Source: Arthrobacter sunyaminii
GTDB taxonomy: Bacteria; Actinomycetota; Actinomycetes; Actinomycetales; Micrococcaceae
Assembly: GCF_018866305.1 (NCBI RefSeq)
Contig: NZ_CP076456.1
Location: 2,666,001 to 2,730,000 of the forward strand
Reading direction: 5' to 3'
Length of the DNA: 64,000 nt
The translations under genes and the position numbers were made by a program. This document shows positions 54,164 through 62,474 of the stretch, piece after piece; the stretch's first letter is position 1, and each line of letters starts with the position of its first letter. The notes under the pieces are model-generated. The model was not told the origin of the DNA. It did not search any database and saw nothing but the letters and a program-made list of their open reading frames with translations.

Positions 54164-55063
54164 CTAGTGGGTCCTCATGCTGCGGCGGCCGGTGGAACGC
54201 TCCATCACGCGGGTGACCGTCAGGGATTCCATAGCGTCTGTCCGGATTTTCGCGGCACTGATGTTGTTGCCTTTGGAGAGGTGCCGGGTGAAGTCTTTGT
54301 AGGCATTGACGACTGCCTTGGGCTCGCCGTCCATCAGCAGGTCCCCTTTGTCGATCCAGACGACGCGGGTGCACATTTCCAGGATGGTATCCAGGCTGTG
54401 GCTGACCAGGAAGACGCAGCCGGCCTTGCCGCGCAGTTCATCCATCCGCTTTTTACTGCGGTCGGCGAACTGCGCGTCACCGGTGTTCAATGCCTCATCG
54501 ATGAGGAGGATTTCCGGATCGATGCTGGCGGCGATGGCAAAGCGGAGCCTGGACGCCATCCCGGAAGAGTAGGAGCGCATCGGCAGGTGAATGGCCTTTT
54601 CCAGTCCGGAGAGTTCGACAATTTCATCAAACTTCTCCGCGATCTGCGCCTTGGACATTCCCATGGCCAGGCAGCCCAGCACCACGTTGTGGTCGCCGGG
54701 GAGTTCGGGAACCAGCGCAGCGTTGACGCCCAGCATGACCGGGGTGCTCACGGCGTAGACGGCCCCTTTAGTGGGTTTGACCTGCCCGCTGATGAGTTTC
54801 ATGAGGGTGCTTTTGCCGGACCCGTTGCGGCCCACAATGCCAATTGATTCGCCGCGGACGGCCACCAGTGACATGGGGTTCAGCGCGTTGACGGTGACCA
54901 GGTTGGGTTTTGCCATCACGCGTCGCAGAAGTCGTGCGGTGCCGCTGGACGTGTCATCCGCGGCCGGTGCTTCGCTGGACGGCACACGGTAGCGCATGCT
55001 CACTTCATCGATGACGATGCATGGGTCCTCGCGGAGATATTCCAGGTCCTTAACCGCGTCCAT
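54164..55063 (-). CDS. tagH: Teichoic-acid ABC transporter ATPase
   Basis: ATPase of the polymer flippase. The 299 residues have Walker A GRNGSGKS (78-85), the signature YSSGM (165-169) and Walker B ILLIDE (185-190), with the LNTGDAQF stretch typical of the TagH/KpsT/Wzt group. There is no C-terminal Wzt-type carbohydrate-binding domain. The ATG at 55063 has GGAGG 6 nt upstream and overlaps tagG by 14 bp; an upstream ATG deep inside tagG is rejected. Confidence 0.93.
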   Translation of the reverse strand: MDAVKDLEYLREDPCIVIDEVSMRYRVPSSEAPAADDTSSGTARLLRRVMAKPNLVTVNALNPMSLVAVRGESIGIVGRNGSGKSTLMKLISGQVKPTKGAVYAVSTPVMLGVNAALVPELPGDHNVVLGCLAMGMSKAQIAEKFDEIVELSGLEKAIHLPMRSYSSGMASRLRFAIAASIDPEILLIDEALNTGDAQFADRSKKRMDELRGKAGCVFLVSHSLDTILEMCTRVVWIDKGDLLMDGEPKAVVNAYKDFTRHLSKGNNISAAKIRTDAMESLTVTRVMERSTGRRSMRTH

Positions 55064-55961
55064 AGGTTTCCTCCGCCCGCCAGAAGTAGACGGAACCAAT
55101 GGCAAGCGCGCCAAGTGCCCAGCAGCTGAGGACGGCCCAGGACTGCCAGTCCGGCACTGTGTTGTAAAGCAGCACGTCACGGACGATGTCCAGGACATTG
55201 AACAGCGGGTTCAGTTGAATGATTTCGAGCAGGACCGGCTGGTCGATGAACCGTTCGTAGGAGTAAAAGACTGCTGAAGCGTACATCCAGGCCCGCAGGG
55301 CGAAGCTCAGGAGGTGCACCACGTCATTCACCTTGGAGATCACCCGGGCCAGGATCAGCCCAACCCCCAGGTTGAAGATGCTCTGCAGCAGCAGGGCCGG
55401 AATGATCAGCAGTCCCAGCCAGGAGATCTCCTCGGTGGGCGGGATCACCAGGACAATGAGCACCATCACGATGAACACCGGAATGTTGGCGAGCAGCTCG
55501 CGCAGGTTTACGGCAATGGGCAGGGTGGCCCGGGGAAAGGAAAAGGCCTGGATGACGGCCCGGTTCTGCTGGATGGACCGGCCGCCGTTGGTGATGGCGC
55601 GCGAGCTGTACTGGAAGAGGAAGATGCCGATCACGAGGTAACCGATGAAGTTCTCAATGCCTCCCCCGGTGCCCAGCAGCAGCCCGAAAATCAGGAAGTA
55701 GGTCAGCCCGTTCAGCACCGGGTTCAGGATCAGCCAGATGCTGCCCAGCCGATCCCGGCGGTTTCCGCTCTGCACCCGTGACTTGGCGTCATAGAAAATA
55801 AACTCGCGGTAATTCCAAACCTGGACAACGTAGTCCACAAAACCCGGGCGCGCGCCCACGCGCTGCAGTCCCCGGACATCCACGGACAACGGTTTCACCT
55901 GGACTTCGGACGGGGAATCCGCCTGCGAGCCGGACTGGGGATCCGCCTTGATGCCGGCCAT
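55050..55961 (-). CDS. tagG: Teichoic-acid ABC transporter permease
   Basis: A 303-residue ABC-2 type permease with a hydrophilic N terminus (to about 65) and about six membrane segments, including LNPVLNGLTYFLIFGLLLG and the long pair around residues 150-210. FSFPRATLPIAVNLRELL is the conserved cytoplasmic coupling stretch of this family. It partners with the ATPase encoded next to it to flip undecaprenyl-linked polymer. Its ATG overlaps the preceding glycosyltransferase stop (TGATG). Confidence 0.92.
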   Translation of the reverse strand: MAGIKADPQSGSQADSPSEVQVKPLSVDVRGLQRVGARPGFVDYVVQVWNYREFIFYDAKSRVQSGNRRDRLGSIWLILNPVLNGLTYFLIFGLLLGTGGGIENFIGYLVIGIFLFQYSSRAITNGGRSIQQNRAVIQAFSFPRATLPIAVNLRELLANIPVFIVMVLIVLVIPPTEEISWLGLLIIPALLLQSIFNLGVGLILARVISKVNDVVHLLSFALRAWMYASAVFYSYERFIDQPVLLEIIQLNPLFNVLDIVRDVLLYNTVPDWQSWAVLSCWALGALAIGSVYFWRAEETYGRG

Positions 55962-57706
55962 CAGGACGCTACCGTCAGAGAGCCGTACTTCTCCACGCAG
56001 AGCTCCGCGTTGGCATGCCAGGTCCGGGTGGCCAGAACGTGCCGGCGCCCGTTGACACCCATCCGGGTGCGCAGATCGGCATCGGCCAGCAGATGGCCGA
56101 GCGCTGCTGCCAGGGCCGCGGGGTCTCCTGCGGGCACCAGGGTGCCGTTGCCGCCGTCGTTCACCAATTCCCGGAGCGCAGGCAGGCTGCTGGCAACCAC
56201 GGGGGTGCAGCAGGCCATGGCTTCCACGGGTTTCAGCGGGGTAACCGCTCGTGTCACGTTCAGATCCTTCCGGGGCACCACAAATATGTCGAGTGCCTGA
56301 TGATACAAATGTGCGTCCTGACGGGATACACGGCCCGGGAAAACTACCCTGCGGTCTATCCCCAGCTCAGCGGCGAGCGCCTTCAATCCGGGTGCCGCCA
56401 CGCCGTCGCCGGCGATGAGGCAGGTCAAAAGCGGATACTTCGGTGCAAGCACGGCGAAGGCCCGCAGCAGGTCGTCCAGGCCTTCATAGTCAACCAGACT
56501 GCTCACGGTTCCAATAATCTCGGTGTCCGCGGGCAGCCCGAGCTTTACGCGCGCTTCACGCGGCGCCAGCGGAGCTTTCAAGTAAAACTCCCCCACCGCG
56601 TTGGGCAGGAGCACAATCTTGGCCGGGTCCACTCCGGCTGCGGTAATCTCCTCGGCCATCACCGTGCCCAGAGTGGGCACCAGCGAAGCGCGGTTCATGA
56701 TCCGGGCCTCGGCGGCTTTGAAGTCTAGGTACCGCTGGCTGCTCCGGGCCTCCTCGGACCGGGTGGATGCCCAGGTGTCAGCCAACTGACCGCGGACCTC
56801 GTACACCCATGGAATACCGAGGGCTTCCGCCACGGCGGCGGTGACCAGACCGTTGGTGAAGTGCGTGGTGGTGTGCAGCACGGCGGGCCGGAGTGCCCGG
56901 GCCAGTGCAAGCATGTCTTCGGCTTGGCGCTGCAGCCGGCGGTCCATGCCGAAAGGCATCCGGGACGGGAGCAGCCGGTGGTACACCACGCCGTCGATCA
57001 CGTCCGTATCCCCGGCGCCCAGCTTGCCCACCGGCACGGGATAGCCCAACCGGGTCACGGCATGGACGTTCCAGCCCAGCTCCAGCTGGGCTTTGAGGAT
57101 GGAGTGCGTCCGCTGCGCATAACCGCTCTGGGTGTGCGGCAGCGAATTGGTCAGGACATGGAGCACCGTCCGGGGCTCCGGCTCATACCCCGGTAGCGGC
57201 ACAAGCTTTGGCTGCCAGCCGGCGAATACCCGTGCTTCGGCCGCGAGGCGGCGCTGCTGGGCGAGTTCCCGGCGGGATCCCCCGTCCAGGGCGCTGACCG
57301 CTTCGCGGGTGTTGCCGTTGTACCAGTTCAGCCGGGCCGCGGTTCCCCGGCGGCCTCCGGCAGCCGGCGGGACGTCTTTCAGGAGCTCGGCAGCAAGGTC
57401 AGGCAGTCCGGCAGCCGTGGCCAAATCCGCCATCCGCAGGCGCTGGCCGTCGCGGGCGCCGCTCTGCCCGCAGGCACGGAGGTTGGCTTCCAGCCTTTGC
57501 TTGTCCCCGCGGAGCAGGGCGTCCAGGGAGGCCAGGGTACCCCGTCCGGGGACGCGGGCTGCCGTGTCCAGCAGCGGGCGCAGTACGCGGGGAGGAAGAC
57601 GGCGGGAGATTTGGAGCGCCAGGACCACCGGATCGTCGCCCAGGTGTTCGACGGCGGTTCCGCCGGCCAGCCGCAGATTGCGCACGAGTGTGCCGAGACG
57701 GTTCAC
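55961..57706 (-). CDS. GT4-type glycosyltransferase
   Basis: A 581-residue GT-B enzyme. The first ~190 residues are a helical extension without a recognised domain. The catalytic part shows the N-terminal Rossmann stretch VLHVLTNSLPHTQSGYAQRT and the C-terminal donor site VVFPGRVSRQ and PLKPVEAMACCTPVVAS, where Glu is the family's conserved acidic residue. The start GTG overlaps the preceding gene's stop (GTGA). It probably adds an early linkage or repeat sugar of the exported polymer; the sugar is unknown. Confidence 0.87.
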   Translation of the reverse strand: MNRLGTLVRNLRLAGGTAVEHLGDDPVVLALQISRRLPPRVLRPLLDTAARVPGRGTLASLDALLRGDKQRLEANLRACGQSGARDGQRLRMADLATAAGLPDLAAELLKDVPPAAGGRRGTAARLNWYNGNTREAVSALDGGSRRELAQQRRLAAEARVFAGWQPKLVPLPGYEPEPRTVLHVLTNSLPHTQSGYAQRTHSILKAQLELGWNVHAVTRLGYPVPVGKLGAGDTDVIDGVVYHRLLPSRMPFGMDRRLQRQAEDMLALARALRPAVLHTTTHFTNGLVTAAVAEALGIPWVYEVRGQLADTWASTRSEEARSSQRYLDFKAAEARIMNRASLVPTLGTVMAEEITAAGVDPAKIVLLPNAVGEFYLKAPLAPREARVKLGLPADTEIIGTVSSLVDYEGLDDLLRAFAVLAPKYPLLTCLIAGDGVAAPGLKALAAELGIDRRVVFPGRVSRQDAHLYHQALDIFVVPRKDLNVTRAVTPLKPVEAMACCTPVVASSLPALRELVNDGGNGTLVPAGDPAALAAALGHLLADADLRTRMGVNGRRHVLATRTWHANAELCVEKYGSLTVAS

Positions 57707-58905
57707 GGGGTGGAAACCCCGTCCACCAGGGTGGTCAGCAGTTCGGCGTAGGCGTCAGCCAGGGCATCCACATTGGCATTGTCATGAACCCAGTCCCGTC
57801 CGGCCGTTCCGGTCAGCAGCCTGGACCGGTCAGCCGCGAGTTCGCGCCACAGCTCGGCAACCTTTTCGGGGTGGGCGGACACCACGTCACCGGCTCCGGA
57901 TTCTTCGATGATCTTGCGGGCCTCGCCCAGCACTATCCCGGTCACATGCCGGCCGACCGCGAGGACTTCATAGGTCTTGGACGGAATGGTGGTTTCAAAG
58001 GACTTCCAGTCATCCCGCAGCGACACCACGCAGGTATCCGCGTGCCGGTAGTGTTCCATCACCTCGGCGCCCACGGCCGGATCGTGGAACACCACCGGGG
58101 CGTCCAGTTCCCTGGCGAGGGCTATCAGTTCCCGGCGCTGCACGCCGTGTCCCACCAGGTTCAGCCGCACGCAGTCCCGGGCCAGTGCGGCTGCACGGAT
58201 CACGATGTCCAGGCGCTGGCTCTCGCCGTGGTTGCCGAGGTAAAGCACGTTGAGGAATTCCGACTGCTCCGGCGGCGGCATCAGCAGCTCGCGGACTGAC
58301 ACGTCAACACCGTTGCTGACTGTAGCCACGTTGCCCAGCCCGCGGTCCCTGAGCGTCTGCGCGAATCCGTAGGTCACAGTGACAACAAGGGCGGCCCGGT
58401 CCTGGATTCCCATGATGATGCGCTCGGCAACCCCCTTTGCGCTGCCCGGAACCAGCCGCGCGTCGCGGGCAATGTCCGGCCAGGCGTCCCGCATGTCCAC
58501 AACCAGCGGTGTGCGCAGCAGCCGGGCAGCGAGATAGCCGGCACCAAGGATCGGCAGGCTGGGGACGGTGACAATCACCGCGTCCGGTTTGGGGCCCAGA
58601 AGCGCAGCCGGAACGCTGCAGGCTGCTGAAAAAAGATGATCCGCCAGGCGTCCCAGCCGGGTGGTGCGGTGCCAGAGGTAGGGGACCCGTCGAATCTGTT
58701 CCCCGTAAACGCCGGTATCACGGCGGAAGGCGCGGCCCGCTTCTGTCTTGGGCAGTGTGCGCCGGCCGTGGGGTGCGTGCGCTACGGGAGCTACGACGTC
58801 GACATCCCAGCCCCGCTGACGGAACGAACGGATGATCTGGGTCCAGCGCCGCTGCGGAGGGCTGTGCTCAGGCGAGTAGGAATGGGTGAGTAAGAGTACC
58901 CGCAA
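57703..58905 (-). CDS. GT4-type glycosyltransferase, WbuB-like
   Basis: A 400-residue GT-B enzyme starting MRVLLLTHSYSPEHSPPQRR, the pattern of WbuB/WcaI-type transferases, with VVDMRDAWPD, YLGNHGESQR in the linker to the donor domain, and PSKTYEVLAVGRHV at the donor site. The TTG at 58905 has GGGGGTAG just upstream. It begins 71 bp after the repeat-protein gene and leads the tightly overlapping part of the operon. Confidence 0.87.
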   Translation of the reverse strand: MRVLLLTHSYSPEHSPPQRRWTQIIRSFRQRGWDVDVVAPVAHAPHGRRTLPKTEAGRAFRRDTGVYGEQIRRVPYLWHRTTRLGRLADHLFSAACSVPAALLGPKPDAVIVTVPSLPILGAGYLAARLLRTPLVVDMRDAWPDIARDARLVPGSAKGVAERIIMGIQDRAALVVTVTYGFAQTLRDRGLGNVATVSNGVDVSVRELLMPPPEQSEFLNVLYLGNHGESQRLDIVIRAAALARDCVRLNLVGHGVQRRELIALARELDAPVVFHDPAVGAEVMEHYRHADTCVVSLRDDWKSFETTIPSKTYEVLAVGRHVTGIVLGEARKIIEESGAGDVVSAHPEKVAELWRELAADRSRLLTGTAGRDWVHDNANVDALADAYAELLTTLVDGVSTP

Positions 58906-58941
58906 AAACTACCCCCAGAGTTGTGCTGTGGCTTGGACCAC

Positions 58942-58974
58942 TGTATAAGACCGTGACAGTCTACCCCTACTGTC
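58942..58974 (-). promoter_or_regulatory. Possible internal promoter and hairpin before the glycosyltransferase operon
   Basis: In the 71-bp gap a TATACA (-10-like, 58947-58942) stands 37 nt before the TTG at 58905, but no good -35 was found. A 6-bp hairpin, GACAGT pairing with ACTGTC (58955-58960 and 58969-58974), lies right after the stop of the repeat-protein gene and has no T-run. This could be an internal promoter, a partial terminator or an operator. Confidence 0.3.
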
Positions 58975-58976
58975 CG

Positions 58977-59699
58977 TTATCTCGTGAAAGCGGCCTTCGC
59001 CGAGGAGCCGCGCAGCTTAATGTAGTAGAGCGCGCCCACTCCGATAAGTCCCAGAATCACCAGGGTGCGCACCAGCCATCCGCTGCCGTCCGGCCCCTCA
59101 CTGTCGCTGCTGGGCGCCGCTGCCAGCATGCTGGGCGAGGCGGTTGCCGACGGCGTTGGGGTCGCTGTCGGGGAGGGAGACGCGCTGGCTGTTGCGCTGG
59201 CAGTGGGCGACGGCGACGGCGACTCCGTAGGCGACGGCGTGGGGCTGGCCGTCTCCTGGTCATCGGCGATCTCGGTCACGAGGCCGGTTGCAGGGTCCCA
59301 GCGGAAATTCGTGTACAGCATGCTCCCGGCTTCGATCAGGTAGCCGGTGCCTGCCTCAATCAGCCATCCGGTGCCCGGGTGAATCAGGAGACCCGTGCCG
59401 GGATCAATGACGTATCCGGTGGCGGGATCAATGGCCGGTGCCGGTGCAGCAGGGGCCGGCGCAGGCTCGGGTTCCGGAGCCGGTGGCTCGGGAGCGGGTG
59501 CAGGCGGTGCGGGTGCGGGTGCCGGCGGGGCCGGCGTTTCGGAAGGCGGCGGCTGGACGGGGTTTGTTGGCGCTACCGGCGCGGGGGTTTCGGGCGGCGG
59601 GGTCTGGACCGCGGATGCGGGAGCAACAACCACTGACAACACGAGCACGGCGGCTGCCGCGCCCATTCCTGCGCGACGCGCCCCAGCTGCAAAACCCAC
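58977..59699 (-). CDS. Secreted, membrane-anchored repeat protein
   Basis: A 240-residue protein: a signal peptide (cleavage near ASA, about residue 30), a Pro/Ala/Glu-rich stalk (31-89), four 8-residue repeats of the form I-x-P-x-T-G-x-x (90-121) ending at about 125, a second DPATG near 135, a Ser/Thr/Pro-rich stalk (152-189), and a C-terminal membrane helix (about 208-226) with a basic tail. There is no LPxTG sorting motif. The GTG lies 4 bp after the LCP ligase stop, with AGGGGA inside the end of that gene, so the two are coupled. It may be a wall- or polymer-spanning surface protein; no function is known to me. Confidence 0.78.
   Translation of the reverse strand: MGFAAGARRAGMGAAAAVLVLSVVVAPASAVQTPPPETPAPVAPTNPVQPPPSETPAPPAPAPAPPAPAPEPPAPEPEPAPAPAAPAPAIDPATGYVIDPGTGLLIHPGTGWLIEAGTGYLIEAGSMLYTNFRWDPATGLVTEIADDQETASPTPSPTESPSPSPTASATASASPSPTATPTPSATASPSMLAAAPSSDSEGPDGSGWLVRTLVILGLIGVGALYYIKLRGSSAKAAFTR
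59325..59432. repeat. 24-bp coding repeats (IxPxTGxx units)
   Basis: Four and a half imperfect 24-bp units encode IDPATGYV, IDPGTGLL, IHPGTGWL, IEAGTGYL and IEAG. The spacing is exact at the protein level, while the third codon positions vary, so selection acts on the protein repeat rather than on recent DNA duplication. Confidence 0.8.
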
Positions 59700-59703
59700 G
59701 TTG

Positions 59704-60705
59704 TTATCCCCTATTGGTTGCGGCCAGGTATTCCCCCATGGCGTCGGTGTCCAGTGCTTCCGCTATGTCAGCGATCGCAGCTGCGTCCTTGACCACAATA
59801 GACTGTCCGTCGCTGGAGGTTCCGGCCCCCAGGGTCGGCAGCGTGAACATCTCGATATTTCCGCCGCGCACGTTGCGCAGGGAGAAGGCCAGCTGTCCGG
59901 CGGCTGCGGCGTTCAATCCCTCGTCCACGCTGAGATAGGGAGAGATTTCGGAGACGGAGCGGCTGATCTTCACCGGGTTCAGCAGAGTCTCCTTGGACAG
60001 TGCCGAGGAGACGAGGCCGCTGATAAACGTCTGCTGGTTGCGCACCCGCTGGTAGTCGCCCTCGGCAAAGGCGTGACGCTCCCGGACGTAATTCAGGGCC
60101 GAATCCCCGTCCAGGGAAACAACACCGGCCGGGAAGTAGTCATCGGCAATGCTGGAGGAGAAGGGCACCGGGTTATTCACATCCACTCCCCCCAGCGCGT
60201 CGGTCAATCCCTTGAACCCCTCAAAATCAATGATGGCCACATGGTCAATGGGTGCATCGAACATGGTCTGGACTGCGTCCACCGCCAGCGGCACCCCGCC
60301 CAGGGCCATAGCGGCGTTGATTTTCTGCTCACCGTAGCCGGGGATGTCCGTCCAGGTGTCGCGCATGATGGACATGACGTAGGCGGTGCTTCGGTCCCCC
60401 GGTATGTGCACCAGCATCATGGTGTCGGAGCGGGAGGCCTCGGATCCGGGGTCCCTCTCGTCGGTGCCGATCAGCAGGATGTTCTGTGACTTGCCGGCCC
60501 TCGGATCCTTGAGTGGGCTGTCGGCGGGAAGCGCGTTTTCGATGGTGGTGGTGCCGCTGTCAAAGCTGCGCGCCAGGCTCCAGAGATAGCCGCCGGCCAC
60601 CAGGGCAACGGTGAGCAGCAGGACCAGGAGCACCACGGCGGTGGTGCGGACGGGATGCCGGCGGCGTGCGGCGGGCTGCTCATAGTCCTGAAGAAACTGC
60701 GTCAC
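59704..60705 (-). CDS. LCP-family wall-polymer ligase (LytR-CpsA-Psr)
   Basis: Transfers undecaprenyl-linked glycopolymer to peptidoglycan outside the membrane. The 333 residues comprise a basic cytoplasmic start, one membrane helix (about 21-43) and the LCP domain, with NILLIGTDERDP, SDTMMLVHI, SIMRDTW, INAAMALGG and RERHAFAEGDYQRVRNQQTFI (split conserved Arg residues that bind the lipid pyrophosphate). GGGAG lies 5 nt before the GTG. The downstream operon on the same strand makes and exports the likely substrate. Confidence 0.93.
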   Translation of the reverse strand: MTQFLQDYEQPAARRRHPVRTTAVVLLVLLLTVALVAGGYLWSLARSFDSGTTTIENALPADSPLKDPRAGKSQNILLIGTDERDPGSEASRSDTMMLVHIPGDRSTAYVMSIMRDTWTDIPGYGEQKINAAMALGGVPLAVDAVQTMFDAPIDHVAIIDFEGFKGLTDALGGVDVNNPVPFSSSIADDYFPAGVVSLDGDSALNYVRERHAFAEGDYQRVRNQQTFISGLVSSALSKETLLNPVKISRSVSEISPYLSVDEGLNAAAAGQLAFSLRNVRGGNIEMFTLPTLGAGTSSDGQSIVVKDAAAIADIAEALDTDAMGEYLAATNRG

Positions 60706-60800
60706 AAAAACTCCCTGAAGTTAACGAGTAATGAGCTTAGCGCCCGGCGGCCGGTTCGCCGATTCCGTCCGGGCGGCCGCAGGCAGATAACCTTGTAGGC

Positions 60801-61277
60801 ATGTTCTCCTCCCGCGTTGCCTTTTCGGCGGCCGTTCTTGCCCTTGCCGCCGGTCTCAGCGCCTGCACTCCCATTGCCGACGTGGAACCGGCTCCGGATG
60901 CAGCCAACCCGGACTGCGCCACCATTATGGTGGCTCTTCCCGCCGAGCTGGCGGATCAGCAGCAGCGCGAGACGGACAGCCAGGCTACTGCAGCCTGGGG
61001 AGAACCTTCCAAGATCATTCTGCGCTGCGGGGTGCCGGTTCCGGGACCCACCACCGATCAGTGCGCCACGGTAAACGGCGTGGACTGGATTCTGCGGGAA
61101 GACGAGTCCACCTGGACCGCAACGACGTACGGGCGCGAGCCGGCGGTTGAGGTCCTTTTCAACCCCGACGAGGTTTCCTCCTCCACCCTGCTGGTGCAGC
61201 TGGAAAACTCCATCACGCGCATTGAGCCCACCCGCGAGTGCATCAGCAGCAACGATCTCGAGCTGCCTGCACAGTAG
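60801..61277 (+). CDS. DUF3515 lipoprotein
   Basis: A 158-residue secreted lipoprotein with a signal peptide and the lipobox LSAC (Cys22). The DUF3515 domain includes WGEPSKIILRCGVPVPGPTTDQC and WILREDESTWTATTYGREPAVEV. Function is unknown; the family usually lies next to ddl/thiL in actinobacteria, as here. It is divergent from the LCP ligase and converges on ddl. Confidence 0.88.
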   Translation: MFSSRVAFSAAVLALAAGLSACTPIADVEPAPDAANPDCATIMVALPAELADQQQRETDSQATAAWGEPSKIILRCGVPVPGPTTDQCATVNGVDWILREDESTWTATTYGREPAVEVLFNPDEVSSSTLLVQLENSITRIEPTRECISSNDLELPAQ

Positions 61278-61294
61278 GCACCTGCCTACTGTGC
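61269..61294. terminator. 12-bp perfect inverted repeat between DUF3515 and ddl genes
   Basis: GCACAGTAGGCA (61269-61280) pairs with TGCCTACTGTGC (61283-61294), overlapping the DUF3515 stop codon. There is no T-run, so it may be a factor-assisted terminator for the convergent pair. Just beyond it, GTCAGCGCAGGCC occurs at 61298-61310 and again at 61316-61328, the second copy containing the ddl stop. Confidence 0.55.
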
Positions 61295-61316
61295 CGCGTC
61301 AGCGCAGGCCGCACCG

Positions 61317-62474
61317 TCAGCGCAGGCCGGTTTTACGCTCCAGTGCCAGCGAAATCAGTTCATCAATCAGTTCCGTGTACGGCAGGCCTGACTTTGCCCA
61401 CATCTGCGGATACATGCTGATCGGTGTGAAGCCGGGCATGGTGTTGATTTCGTTGATGATCAGGTCCCCGACCGGGGTGTAGAAGAAGTCCACTCGGGAC
61501 AGCCCTTCGCCGCCAACGGCTTCAAAGGCCAGGCCAGCCAGGTCGCGGACCCGTGCCGAAATGTCCTCCGGCAGGTCCGCCGGACAGCTCAGCTCGGCGG
61601 CGGCACCGTCCACATATTTGGCTTCGAAGTCATACCACTCGTGCTCGCCGTGCTGCACCGCAATTTCACCCGGCGAGCTGGTCCGGGGATCCTCGGTGCC
61701 GCGGCCCTGCAGCACAGCCACTTCAATTTCACGTCCGACGATGCCGGCTTCCACGACTACCTTGGGATCGTGTTCACGTGCCGTCTCGATGGCGGCACGC
61801 AGGTCCGCCGGGTTGGTGACGCGGGTGATACCCATGGAGGAACCGCCGCGCGCCGGTTTGACGAACAGCGGGAATGCGAGCTTGGAGGCCCGCTCCAGGC
61901 AGGCCGGAGCGTCCTTCTCCCACTGCCGGTCGGTGATGACCTCGTACGGCCCCACCTTCAAACCGGCTGCCTCAAACACCACCTTCATGTAGTGCTTGTC
62001 CATGCCGACGGCCGAAGCCAGCACACCGGCCCCCACGTAGCGGATGTCCGCCATTTCCAGCATGCCCTGCAGGGTTCCGTCTTCACCGAACGGGCCGTGG
62101 AGTACCGGGAAGACAACGTCGACGCGGCCCAGGCTGCGCGGTAGCGTATCCTCCGCGTGGACCACCAGTTCCGAGCCCGTGCCGTCCGCGGACAGGACAA
62201 CGCTCTGCTCGCCGGGAACCACTTCCGGGAGGGACTCCGAGCGCAGGGACCAGGCTGCGGGATCAGCGGACACCAGCGACCACTGGCCGTTGCGGGCAAT
62301 GCCCACCGGAACGACGTCGTACTTGGTCCGGTCAATGGCTTCCAGGACGCCGGCTGCGGTCACGCAGCTCACCGCATGCTCGCTGGAGCGGCCGCCGAAG
62401 AGGACGGCCACCCGGGGGCGGCGTCCTTCGGTTTCGCCGTCTGTTGTCTCGGAGAACAGGGGATTTATGCTCAC
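61317..62474 (-). CDS. ddl: D-alanine--D-alanine ligase
   Basis: ATP-grasp enzyme that makes the D-Ala-D-Ala dipeptide for peptidoglycan. The 385 residues show VLFGGRSSEH (25-33), HGPFGEDGT, VKPARGGSSMGI, the omega-loop DFEAKY whose Tyr fits D-Ala rather than D-lactate specificity, and DFFYTPVGDLIINEINTMPGFT. The GTG overlaps the gpsA stop (GTGA). Confidence 0.96.
   Translation of the reverse strand: MSINPLFSETTDGETEGRRPRVAVLFGGRSSEHAVSCVTAAGVLEAIDRTKYDVVPVGIARNGQWSLVSADPAAWSLRSESLPEVVPGEQSVVLSADGTGSELVVHAEDTLPRSLGRVDVVFPVLHGPFGEDGTLQGMLEMADIRYVGAGVLASAVGMDKHYMKVVFEAAGLKVGPYEVITDRQWEKDAPACLERASKLAFPLFVKPARGGSSMGITRVTNPADLRAAIETAREHDPKVVVEAGIVGREIEVAVLQGRGTEDPRTSSPGEIAVQHGEHEWYDFEAKYVDGAAAELSCPADLPEDISARVRDLAGLAFEAVGGEGLSRVDFFYTPVGDLIINEINTMPGFTPISMYPQMWAKSGLPYTELIDELISLALERKTGLR

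Noticed and set aside
54164..55198. Longer tagH beginning at 55198
   Set aside because: The extra 45 residues lie inside tagG and resemble no ABC ATPase. The ATG at 55063 has a strong ribosome site.
59065..60489. Gly/Ala-rich plus-strand frames opposite the repeat protein and LCP genes
   Set aside because: Antisense of Pro/Ala and Ser/Thr low-complexity codons and of a clear LCP domain.
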